Part shown: in pieces, positions 14,001 through 23,981 of the stretch | Numbering within the stretch: position 1 is the first letter of the stretch | Layout of the letters: every line of letters starts with the position of its first letter | Source: Quillaja saponaria | Lineage: Eukaryota; Streptophyta; Magnoliopsida; Fabales; Quillajaceae | Direction of reading: 5' to 3' | Length of the DNA: 64,000 nucleotides | Assembly (NCBI GenBank): GCA_029379385.1 | Contig: CM055618.1 | Location: 12,162,134 to 12,226,133 of the forward strand | Program-made: the position numbers and the translations under genes | The notes under the pieces: generated by a model | Database searches by the model: none | Told to the model about the DNA's origin: nothing | The model's input: the letters and a program-made list of their open reading frames with translations, nothing else

Positions 14001-17000
14001 ATAAATAAATAAAAATTAAAAAAAAACTTATGACAGCAATTCGGCATAAGAATGACAACCAGAAGTGAGTGTTTCTTTATGGCCTTTGGTGGGGTGTGTT
14101 TTTAGTTTTGTACCCATTTTGTGTACAATAAGCTTTCTTTTTCTAATAAAATCATTACTTATCAAGAAAAACAAACCAGAATTGAACTTATGACAGCAAC
14201 TCTGCATAAGAATGACAATTCTTAGGGCCATTTGCCCATTGAGAACTATTAAGGATAATAGTCAACTCTAACTATCTTTCCAGGTTATCCATTAATGATA
14301 GGATATTCTCTTCCTCATCACTGTCAAAGCATGAAATCTATTCGAAGAAAAACAGGAGTGCAGGAAGAATATAAGTGAGATTAGAGAAAAAGAAAAACAG
14401 AAGAAGAAAGACCAGATCATACCATACCTTTCCATCATACCGACTTTCCTGAATAACCTCAGGGGCCATCCAATGGGGGGTTCCAATAAACTACAAATAC
14501 ATCAAAAGGTCATCAGATAACCTTAACATATAAGCATGCCTAGAAGTTGAACAACCCTTCCCAACAAGATATACATGAAAATATACATATATACGATAAG
14601 CTAATCATGACCAGCTATGTGGTCAGCATGTGTGTGGGTATCTATGTGTGCTTGAATGTATATATGCCTTCCTTAGGTTGCTGAAGTGGCTTCAACATTG
14701 GGTAAATGAAGAGACCAATCTCAGATATTTGAGATGTTCGGTTTTTCAGCATTGATACCGTTGTTTGCTGGTTGAGTGGGTTAGTAATTGCACAAGCAAT
14801 TAGAGAGTTCATCATGTTCTTAAAGTCACTACTCTATAAAAATCAACAACTTTAAATTTTCATGTACCGTGTTGCGCTTTGACATAGTCCTTGTAAGCTG
14901 TGCTGCAACGCCAAAATCACCTGCTCATATTGTCAACCATTTTCCTAATTAGAATGTTGTCTTTATACCATACTAAATCAGTGTGTTGTTAGAAATAAAT
15001 TTAATATTAATTATCTTCAGATGTAAGAAGACAAAGAAACCAAGAAAGACCAAGAGATCCTCAATATATTTCTATAACCCTTTTGCACTATCTTCTTGAA
15101 CCTGTTCTCAACATCATTTAAAGTATAACTACACCTATCAGTTAAAATTTCAATTCATCTGATAAAATTTAGCAACATAGAGCAGGCATTTGATGATAAA
15201 CTTGAAATGCACCAGTTTGTTAGCATGTTCCATGTTTGAGAGAGATAGCACAGTTCAAAAAAACATGCATAGCTCGATGATGTATTATTGATTACAGCCT
15301 GAAAGATTGAATTCACAGAAAAAAGGGCGAAGGTTTAAATTTTAAAAGCCGCAAAAGAAAACAAACTACTATTTTCCCATCACAATGAAAATCCTCCATT
15401 AGCCAACTTGTAAAACAAGGATAATACAAGTAGGGCTTGCATTCGAATCGAATAGTGCCAAATAGAGCACTATTCAAATTCGAATGCTATTACGAATATA
15501 AACTTAAGTTTCAATTCGAATAGTACTCAAATAGTTTGAATAGTATTCGAGTAGCTCGAATAGTACTCAAATAGTTCATAAATACTAATCATTTTTCTAA
15601 ATATTATAAATAATATTCGAATAGTTCGACGAATACGAATAAAAACAGTAACGAATAATTCGTCGAATATCGAATCGAATATTGGTATATACAAATTCGA
15701 ATACCAACCTTTGTTCTAATTCGAATCAAATTAGCCTTGAATACGAATAATTCGATTCCAGCCCTAAATACAAGCATTAGATTGTTACTGCACTAGGGAA
15801 ATGATAGAGGAAGTATGATATGGAAGACATTCAAACTTGACTGACAATACAAGTTACAATCACGGGAGTTTTTTACTTTCAGCTATGTTTGCAACAAGGA
15901 AGGGTACAAAAATTTAGAGTGGGTTGATTTATAGCATGGCTTGTTTTGTTGTTTACAGAAAACATGAAAAAAGAATGAGTAAAGCAAATATGAGAATGTT
16001 GAAGTGGAATTTGAGTAACATGATCAAAGATAGAACATGAAATGAAGATATTCACTCAAATCTCAGAGGGAAGGATTACATTTGATGGTTTGGATACATT
16101 CAGCACAGAAAAGAAAAATGTCCTGTCAAGAACTGTAAGAAATTTCAATTCGAACAAAAGATGATAAGAGGGCAACCTAGAATGAATGGGTAGAAATGAT
16201 AAAGAAATATATGGTTGGAAAACAAACGCTTACCTAGCTTGACATCTCCTTGTTCAGTTAGCAAGATATTACCACCTTTAATGTCTCTGTGGACTTTGAA
16301 AATTGAGTGTAGATAATCTAGGCCCTATATAACAATTTAGGAGATTATGTCAAATATTAAGAGAGAAAAGATTTAACCAACAACAACATATAAAACAAGC
16401 CAATGACCTTTAGAACCAACCAATGCACCTCTTCATTCTCTAAGAACAAGGGTGGTAGGTGAGATCATGGGATAAACCCCATCAGGTCCAGGTGCATGTG
16501 TGATTTAATAAAAAGATGAAAAAACATAAGTGTAAGGGAGGTGAACAGCAGATGCCAGCATATATCCACATAGGACTAATCTCAACTCAGATCCTGAATT
16601 CTAAGTATAAAGGAGATAGACCTAGGCATTATATGTAAATAGGAACATCAGTTGCTATTGATTAAATACCTTCAATGTTTCCCTACAGATATATGCTATC
16701 TGATACTCTTCCAATGGCTCCTCAGTTACATTCATCAGGTCAGCAACACTTCCTCCTCCACAGTATTCCATCACTATCTGCCGAGAAATGGAAATCAGAA
16801 GCCCCAGAATTTACACAAACCAATCATGAATTAACATTAAAGACAAATTATAAAGTACAAATTTCAATAGAGTTCCACACTATCACTGTGTCCTATGAGT
16901 CAAATGCAATATATTTCACGTATAATAATAAAAGGAAATGTTCTTGTTCCTACCCAAAGATACTCCTCTCCCTGGTAGCTTCCAAGATAGCGAACAACAT

Positions 17001-18322
17001 TTGGATGACTACATTGCTGCAACATTTCAATTTCGCCACGGATTTCCTCATAACCCTCCTCCTGAAAAGAGAAAAATCGGTTAGTTTATCTCCAGCCGTT
17101 CAAACCTAAATCTTTTCCAGACTTACACGTGAGAAGGGACAAAAAGGGAACAAACCCCTTCAGTTAGTGATATGACTTTAACAGCAACCAGCTCTGAAGT
17201 TCTTATGTCCCTAGCTTTGTAAACAGCCCCATAAGACCCTTTCCCTGGTATCACAGCATCATCCAAAAGACCAAACTCCATGAGCATAATTGGGATAGAA
17301 AACAAAACTAAAAATAATCGACCGACAGGAGATATCATTGTCATATTAAAACTCATTAGATTCCAGTTGAATGCAGAATTAAAAAGGAGCAAAGAGATAG
17401 TTAAGTTTTTTTTTTCATGTTTTCTTTGTACTGAACAAAAAGACAGTTATTCATTCAATATGCATGAAAGACGCAAAATACGACTGGAAGATTAGCCAAA
17501 ATAAGGGCAAAAGAGAATAGAACGAAATTAGCTCAAAAATTTACTACAGAGAAACCCACCAAGTTCGTTAAGCAATTCGTACTTAGTTGTAGGATCCTCT
17601 CTGGTAACACTTTCCGGGATTGAGCTCGATGATATCTTCGTCATTGTCTGATGCATACCAACCTCGTTCTGTGATGACCCGCTTCCCTTTTTCTGTTTCC
17701 CAAATACTGGCTCGCCAACTGCCTGCATACTCGCTACCGCCCTTTCCATTGTTGACCCACCACCACCACCACCTGTCCTCGTCACCACAGTCCCGCTGAG
17801 CGACTCTTTCTCACTGGACCTCACAAATGTGGAGAATCCATCATCATCTTCATCACCACGACTGCCCACTCTCGTCCTTGGACTCGCCTGTCTCAAATCC
17901 GAAAAATGAGAACTCCAAGGCTTCCTGATCGACCCCATGGACGATGAACTAGTCTGAGAAGACCGGTTCCGACGTTGATCTCTATCTGACTTCACAATCA
18001 TAGTACCAAAATCGCCAGCAACATCATCGTCAAAATCGTTGTCGTAATCAATTGAAGCCCCGCCACCGAAGTCTTTGGGAAGACGTTTGAGGAGAGGAGG
18101 GAGAGAAGAGTCTTCATCTTCTTCATCTTCATTGCCATCATCTTTGTAAACCATTGTTGCATATATGTCTTCTTCAGGTTCTCTGCTTTTGGCTTTCCAT
18201 TGCTGTCTCTGTTCCTTATCGTATTCATCATCATTTTCTTCATCGTGGATCACAACCGTCGAGTAGAGTTCAGATGGCGGCCGGACTTTGCGGGTCCGGT
18301 GAGGGGTAGAGCTCTGATCCAT
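5091..18322 (-). CDS. SIK1: Hippo/Ste20-like serine/threonine kinase (SIK1 type), 18 exons
   Basis: Exons: 17560-18322, 17156-17244, 16954-17061, 16670-16777, 16234-16324, 14868-14920, 14428-14490, 13409-13453, 12826-12861, 11829-11884, 11451-11532, 10676-10804, 10414-10561, 7100-7253, 6565-6790, 5636-5836, 5454-5542, 5091-5190. They total 2541 bp, 846 residues plus stop, with consistent phases; my recollection of Arabidopsis SIK1 is about 836. The start MDQSSTPHR at 18322 is chosen because the upstream ATG at 18388 adds an unconserved leader. Residues 1-245 are acidic and Ser-rich. The kinase domain (about 248-500) has GKGSYGAVY, Lys277 in [14 protein letters not shown] (Asp370), GDFG (388-390) and the Ste20 signature [10 protein letters not shown], so it should be active. 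The C-terminal region has an [11 protein letters not shown] motif near 595 and a conserved end (WSIYAAGN...[11 protein letters not shown]). Arabidopsis SIK1 binds MOB1 and acts in cell proliferation and expansion; these roles are carried over by orthology. Confidence 0.92.
6166..6187. repeat. (TA)n microsatellite beside the SINE
   Basis: An alternating TA run directly adjoins the 3' end of the SINE; a second run of similar kind (6369-6393) adjoins its 5' end. Confidence 0.85.
6186..6368 (-). mobile_element. Au-like tRNA-derived SINE
   Basis: Read on the minus strand, the element begins GAGGGCGAGCCTTGGCGCAA, with an A-box-like TGGCGCAACGG. It continues to a B-box GGTTCGAGGC next to GACCTGTAGGTCAC, then AACAGCCTCTTTGTAGAAAT and GGCTGCGTACAT, and ends GTGAGCCCTTT. 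This order is that of the angiosperm Au SINE as I know it. It is about 183 bp, near full length. It lies in intron 15 of the kinase gene, in the same orientation as the gene. TA microsatellites abut both ends, so the target duplication cannot be defined. Confidence 0.8.
8665..9570 (-). mobile_element. Decayed RTE-clade LINE remnant (3' part of reverse transcriptase ORF)
   Basis: In the minus strand broken frames give recognisable RTE-type stretches in order: [23 protein letters not shown] (ancestral FADD box now FAND), [71 protein letters not shown] and RGRGRLN. The end matches the usual short 3' tail. Several stops (for example after VEMRMLR) and the lost Asp show it is dead. It occupies intron 13 of the kinase gene, in the same direction. 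The 5' part of the element is not visible. Confidence 0.75.
9507..9535. repeat. Perfect 11-bp inverted repeat (hairpin)
   Basis: AGGATGAACCT and AGGTTCATCCT are exact reverse complements separated by 7 bases. It falls inside the LINE remnant, in the stretch just upstream of the FAND box. No function is evident. Confidence 0.85.
13901..14223. repeat. Imperfect tandem duplication, unit about 165 bp
   Basis: The first copy runs 13901-14065 and the second 14066-14223. Both carry TTTATGGCCTTTGG, then TGTACAATAAGCTTTCTTTT, TCTAATAAAAT and finally ACTTATGACAGCAA with GCATAAGAATGACAA. Small indels separate the copies. The repeat is inside intron 7 of the kinase gene. Confidence 0.8.
15431..15766. 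mobile_element. hAT-type MITE rich in TTCGAATA words
   Basis: The 336-bp element begins TAGGGCTTGCATTCGAATCG and ends ATTCGATTCCAGCCCTA, so its termini are inverted repeats of the TAGGGCT...GAATCGAA form seen in plant hAT MITEs. It is flanked by a perfect 8-bp duplication, AATACAAG, at 15423-15430 and 15767-15774. The interior is packed with TTCGAATA, TTCGAA and related words on both strands and has no open frame. It lies in intron 5 of the kinase gene. Confidence 0.85.
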
Positions 18323-21300
18323 TTTACAGTTAGCAAAAGAGACAGAGACAGTATCAGATGGCCATAGCTGGAGCTCACTATGTAGCAAGCCAGCAAGCGA
18401 ATATCTTGATGCGCTATTTTGATGGGCTTATTAATTGGGCTGTAACGGTATAGAAAGCACAAGGACTATTGGGTGAACTTGGTAAAATTGGCCCATGATT
18501 CTTTTTTTATATGAAAATTAGGCCCAAATTAAGAAAACTTGTTGGAAAATTTTAGTTATAGCTTAGGCAAGAACAATAAACTTTTTTGATGTTCTAAAAC
18601 TATTAATTATAATAATAAAATGACGTTTCAATTTTGTACGTCTTTTCTTTATGGGCTTTCAAGAATAAATTATTATACATTCAAAAAGATAAGGTATTTT
18701 GATATTTTTACATATCATAAATATGTGTATGTTCATATAACGATGTTAATAATTGACAGATTGAGAATATAAACTATCTTCGAGATATCAATGAAAATAA
18801 TGAAACTCATGTATGTCCAAGAATATAGGAATTTTACATAAGTGAGCACAATTATACATTAAATTTTTATTTAGAAAATTTAAGATGACTACATTCTCAA
18901 ATAATCATTTACATGTAACAATAGTCACACCAAACATGAAAAGCTTAGATGCTCAATCATATATATAGACTTTACTATGTATATATACCAAAATCATTCG
19001 TGTATATAATTTATGGCCATTAATTAATTATAGAGTAAAATACATTTATCTCCCTTGAAGTTTGACCTAATGACAAAAACTAATTTTTTTAATAAATGGC
19101 ACTCCACCCTAAATTTGGTTAAACCTAACATAATTATAGCAATAGTCACACCAAACATGAAAAGCTTAGATGCTCAATCATATATATAGACTTTACTATG
19201 CATATATACCAAAATCATTAATGTATATAATTTATGGCCATTAATTAATTATAGAGTAAAATACATTTACCTCCCTTGAAGTTTGACCTAATGACAAAAA
19301 CCTCTAAATTTTTTAATAAATGGCACTCCACCCTAAATTTGGTTAAACCTAACATAATTATGACAGAATATTCTCTTATACTCAAGTTTGACTATGATTA
19401 AAAAAAAAAAAAAAAAAAGATATTCCCAAAATTATTAGAGGAAAAAAAATAACGTAACTTAAAAAGTTAAAACTTTTCACATTCATACCACTAGCGGATT
19501 GGTCTAGAGGAAAAATAATTTAAGAAAACTTTCTCAAAGGATTGAAAGTTTGAGTATTCTTGACCACAATCTCCAGCTGATCATAACTACCTTATCATCC
19601 ATGACCTAGCTCTGGCTGAGCTATTCTCAAACTCAGAAGTAAAGTAGAGAAGAGAGAAGACTCGAGCTAATAGAGACACAGTAGGAAGTTCTGAAATTCT
19701 AAATTTACATGGTAATCCCTAAAAATTGAATTGACTTTGTTTTAGTTAAAAAGGAATCCCTAAAGATTTGGGGTGTGAATTGTAAGTTTTATTTTAAAAT
19801 GACATCCAAACTCTCTCAAATATTCCAATTCTCATGGCCAATTCTAACTATTTAAATGAAACGTTAGGTTTTTATTGTATCAATGTATCTCCACTTATAA
19901 GAATCGTGTATAACACATAATAGAGTACGAATAATTTAAAACAATATCAAGGGAATTGTCTAAATAAAAAAATTAAGATAGTTAACTAAGGAATTGTAGG
20001 TACGAATTTAGAAAATTTTACATAATTATTTACTTAAATAATATGTACAAGTATGCTATATAAGAAAATAAGAGACACGTAAATTAAGACATTTTTTCTC
20101 TAAAATTAAGGATTTTTTTAAAACATGAAATTATTGATTATTTAAAGTTATTTATAATGTTATTTTATATAATATTTTTTATCTTAAATTAAGATATATT
20201 ATTCTTTATAATTATGAAAGAGAAAATTAATATTTAAAAATTTAATTCATTAAAATTAAAATCTATTTAAATAATTAAGGAATTTATTAAGGTAATACTA
20301 TATTATAATTTTTACATGATCAATTTTAATAATCTATTTTTCTATTGATATTGTATTATAATATAATTTTTTTTAAATATTATTGAACTCATAAAATAAA
20401 ATAATATAAATTGGTTCGGGATAGATCTAAATTTAATCTATCCACCATAATCCATGAATTTTTTAAAATTAGATCGGATCATATCAATTTGATTTCATAT
20501 CAGAACCAAATTGAGTTGAGTCACGACTTGATCCGCATTATTATTGCTCAAATTATTATACTCACCAAAATCCCTCAAATGGATGATATATATAGAGATG
20601 AGGATCAATTAAAAAATTGAAGGAAAACAACATGCACTTCTTTGGCATATAAAATGCTTGGTTTGGATGCCCAAATTCAATTGCATGGCATTTTTTATAG
20701 GAAAAGCTACAAAGCTTTTCAGGGTCCTGCTAGTTTGTTGCAAGATATGTTACTTTCTTGAAGAATATGAATCCTAGAAAGAGACTTTAAACATATATGT
20801 GCACCTACAAACTTGTTATGTTTTCGATTCTTATTCTTCTTCAATCATTAAAAGGTTGTACTCCTCCAAAGTGTAATTTTGATTCAAATCAATAAAGTTT
20901 GATATGGAGGTTATCTTAAGCTATTAGAAATTATAACCAGTAATTAGCCTTGAATAAAGCAATATTTATTTTCTCTTTTTCAACTTAATTTAGACATTTG
21001 CTATGAGTGTGTTCCTTTCAAATGCCTTATAAATCAAATATCAATTGATCATCAGTATAAAGCAACCTAGTGGAATGAAAAAGGGGATTCGAAAGGTATG
21101 CTTAGTACAAACAAACACAAGAAATGATTTGGAGCTGAAAAGAGCTTAACAAGTAGTGTTGTGCATGCATTGTCATTATCCTTCTCCAAGAATATGTTTT
21201 AAAGAAATTCTCTCCTTGATTGTGAAGATTAATATCAAAATAAGTATGATATAGTGAGAGATGCAAGTAATTGTTAACTTGTGCTCCTTTGGCTCGTGAT

Positions 21301-22186
21301 ATTAAATTAAAGTTAAATTGTACAATCCATATGGTTTATGCCATTATCTTTGTTCAAATGAACTTAACAAAAGATGACGGGAATCAACATAATTCTACAT
21401 TACTAGATTTTAATGGGACATGTCAATACATCAGTCTTAAATAAAATATTTTTAATTTTTAAACATATATGAAATAAACAATTAAAACTATTTGTTATTC
21501 ATTTTAAAACGATGTAAATATATATGTTTTAAATGTGATCCATGTCAAATAAATTTAGATAAAAAGTGATGGCATTAACCATATTAGCTCAATTTTAAAA
21601 TAATGAATTTTTTATTTTAACTTTTTAAACTATAAGCACTAAAATTGACTATAGTATAAATTATAAGGATTAAAAGTATAATTAATTTAAAATTGCATAG
21701 TATAAGATTGTATAAAGTATTTAATAATATTAGTAATACAATTATTATTATAATTATATAAATAAGAGTGGATGAATAATACAAGTAAAAAGTGCAAGGG
21801 CAATTAACAGCTAATTATAAACGGTACTGTGCATGTAAGATGTACATGCACACATAAAAGATAAACCCCATCTTGCAAAATAGAAAGCCAAGATTATAGT
21901 AATGCTGCAGCCACTAAATCTTTTTTAGTTTTAGATTAAGAAATTATAAACCAAAAATATGCCAAAAGTCCACAACATCTGGAAGCATTTAAAATTGGGA
22001 AATTAGCAAGCCTATAGTATCATTAGAGATAGAGATCAGAACCTTACCAGCTAAGATAATTAAATACAAAGCCTAATCTATTTCGTGAAAGCAGCTAGAT
22101 CCTAAAACTACTAGTAGTGGTAGTAGTAATAAATTTGCAAGGACCACAGCTGTTGGCATAGTAGCCAACCATGCAGCCCCATGGAA
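18323..22186. other. Intergenic spacer between kinase 5' end and CYP78A 3' end
   Basis: No credible exon was seen. 18323-18540 is the kinase promoter/5' UTR side and contains several TGGGCY/GGCCCA words (for example GATGGGCTTA, AATTGGGCTG, GGCCCATG). 18919-19360 is a tandem duplication. About 19490-19600 has a weak tRNA-SINE look. From 19690 to 22100 the sequence is AT-rich with no recognised feature apart from the probable CYP78A 3' UTR near 22100-22186. Confidence 0.7.
18919..19360. repeat. 221-bp direct tandem duplication
   Basis: Copy 1 (18919-19139) and copy 2 (19140-19360) both start CAATAGTCACACCAAACATG and end TTAAACCTAACATAATTAT. They differ by only a few substitutions, so the duplication looks young. 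Non-coding. Confidence 0.9.
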
Positions 22187-23853
22187 TCAAACCCTAGGAA
22201 CAGCCCTGCAAATCAATGGGGTTTTCATCTCAAGGGACAGTTTCAAACACTCAGACAAGTCCACAGCACCATTCTCACAAGGAACCCATTTGAAACTCTG
22301 AAGCAACTGAGCAAGCCAAAGTTGAACTGTGGCTAAACCCATGGCTTTCCCAGGACAGACCCTTCTCCCAGACCCAAAAGGAGCCAACCTCAAATCTGAT
22401 CCCATTATGCTCACATCCTCATTCACAAAACGTTCTGGATTGAATTTTTCAGGATCAGTCCAGAACTTATCACTGTGAGTAATTGCCCACATGTTCACCA
22501 TGGCTGTTGTACCTGCTGGTATAAAGTTATCACCCACTTGAACATCGTGCACAGCTAGGCGAGCCCATGAAAGAAGTGGCCCTGGTGGGTGCACCCTCAG
22601 AGATTCCTTCACAATGCATTGGAGATAATGTAAATTTGGAACATCTGAATCTGAAACCAGCTTGGACCATCCAACAAAAGCATCAATTTCAGACTGAGCT
22701 CTGGATTGTATTTCAGGGTGTAAAATCATCCTTGCTAGAATCCATTCCAACAAAATTGCTACAGTATCGGTTCCTCTGAAAATCATTTCCTGAAATACAG
22801 AGAATAAGTTTAAGAACAATGCAGTTACTCAAACAAAAGCAAAAACACATAGAGGCCATTAGAAAATGGAAATGGAAAAGGGATTTTAAGCAATACCCAG
22901 AGAACAGCTATCATATCAGAGTCACTGAGCTTGTCTTCTTTCTCCAAATCAAGCAAAACATCAACAAAATCTCCAACACTTCCTTCAGTGAAATCGCCAG
23001 AAACTCTTTTCATTTTGTGCTCCTCTATGATATTCCTAACAAAGACATTCACCTTTGAAACCAAAGACCTGCATCTTTTCCTCACTCCCTGCAAATCCAA
23101 CCACCCCAGAAGAGGAAAATGGTCGCTCCAGTTAAAAATCCCAAGTAACTCATAACCTTCACTCACTAATTTTTCTAGCTCAACACCATTATCACCTTCC
23201 TTGAATTCATAACACCTACCAAACACAGTCATCATCACATTGTTCAATGACCCAAAATGAAGAACCTTTTTTAACTCAACTTGACCGTTCACATCCATCA
23301 AAGCCTTGATTTCTTTCACCATTTTCAGACCAATTTCACGTCTAAAACCCTCAAAACCAGCAATTCTCTTGGGGCTAAACAAATGGGTAGCCGATATTCT
23401 CCTCAGATTTCTCCAGTACGCACCATACGGTGCAAAACCCATTGCTCGATGAAAAAGAAGCTCATAAGCCGACTCCTTCACAGGCCTGTCAGCAAAAGCA
23501 GAGCTGTTAAGAATCTCTTTAGCGGTCTCTGGGTAGCTCGAAATGACAAAGCGAGTAAGACCCACAGAAAAGGCCATTAAACGCTCAGCGTTGAACCTCC
23601 GAGCAAGCTGGGCTAGAACTCGGTGAGGTGTTAACCCAGTGAACACATAGAGCAAACCAGCAAGTGGGTAGCCAGATGGACCACGATTAGTAAACGAATT
23701 CCTAGACTTGCTTAGAGTCCATGCGAATCCACCTGGAGCAACCCAAAAACCAAAGACAATCATGAACAGTAAAACACAAACAAACCCTTCAAAGCTAAGA
23801 ACAGAAGATCGAACCAGCTCGGGAAAAAGAAAAAGGTAGAAGTCCGGTGACAT
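22187..23853 (-). CDS. CYP78A5: Cytochrome P450, CYP78A5/KLUH type
   Basis: Two exons, 22897-23853 (319 codons) and 22187-22789 (200 codons plus stop), give 519 residues, close to the 517 I recall for Arabidopsis CYP78A5. A hydrophobic N-terminal anchor (about residues 17-40) is followed by a Pro/Gly-rich hinge (GPSGYPLAG). The I-helix motif is FRGTDTVA, split from the first exon after MIAVLW. The K-helix ExxR is in [11 protein letters not shown], then FNPERF, and the heme loop is [12 protein letters not shown] with the axial Cys. All key residues are present. Identity in blocks such as [16 protein letters not shown] and ISMGSDLRL-type regions points to the CYP78A5 branch. The family is ER-bound; KLUH promotes organ growth and sets the plastochron through a mobile signal whose chemistry is not settled. 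Orthology is inferred without a tree; a CYP78A paralogue is the alternative. Confidence 0.93.
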
Positions 23854-23974
23854 TTTGGTTCAAATGGGTACAGACAAAAATGGATTTTTAGTACGTTAAT
23901 GGCGGTTTTCTGGTCGATAAAGTAGTTTTGAAAGAGAGCAAGATGCGCAGGAGACGAAGAGTGTGGAAGGGTTA

Positions 23975-23981
23975 TTATATA
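23975..23981 (-). promoter_or_regulatory. TATA box of the CYP78A gene
   Basis: TATATAA on the minus strand, about 120 bp upstream of the ATG, in a suitable position for a core promoter. Confidence 0.55.

Noticed and set aside
19490..19600. SINE-like or tRNA-like stretch (GGATTGGTCTAGAGG ... GGATTGAAAGTTTGAG)
   Set aside because: The A-box and B-box resemblance is too weak, and no ends or target duplication can be set.
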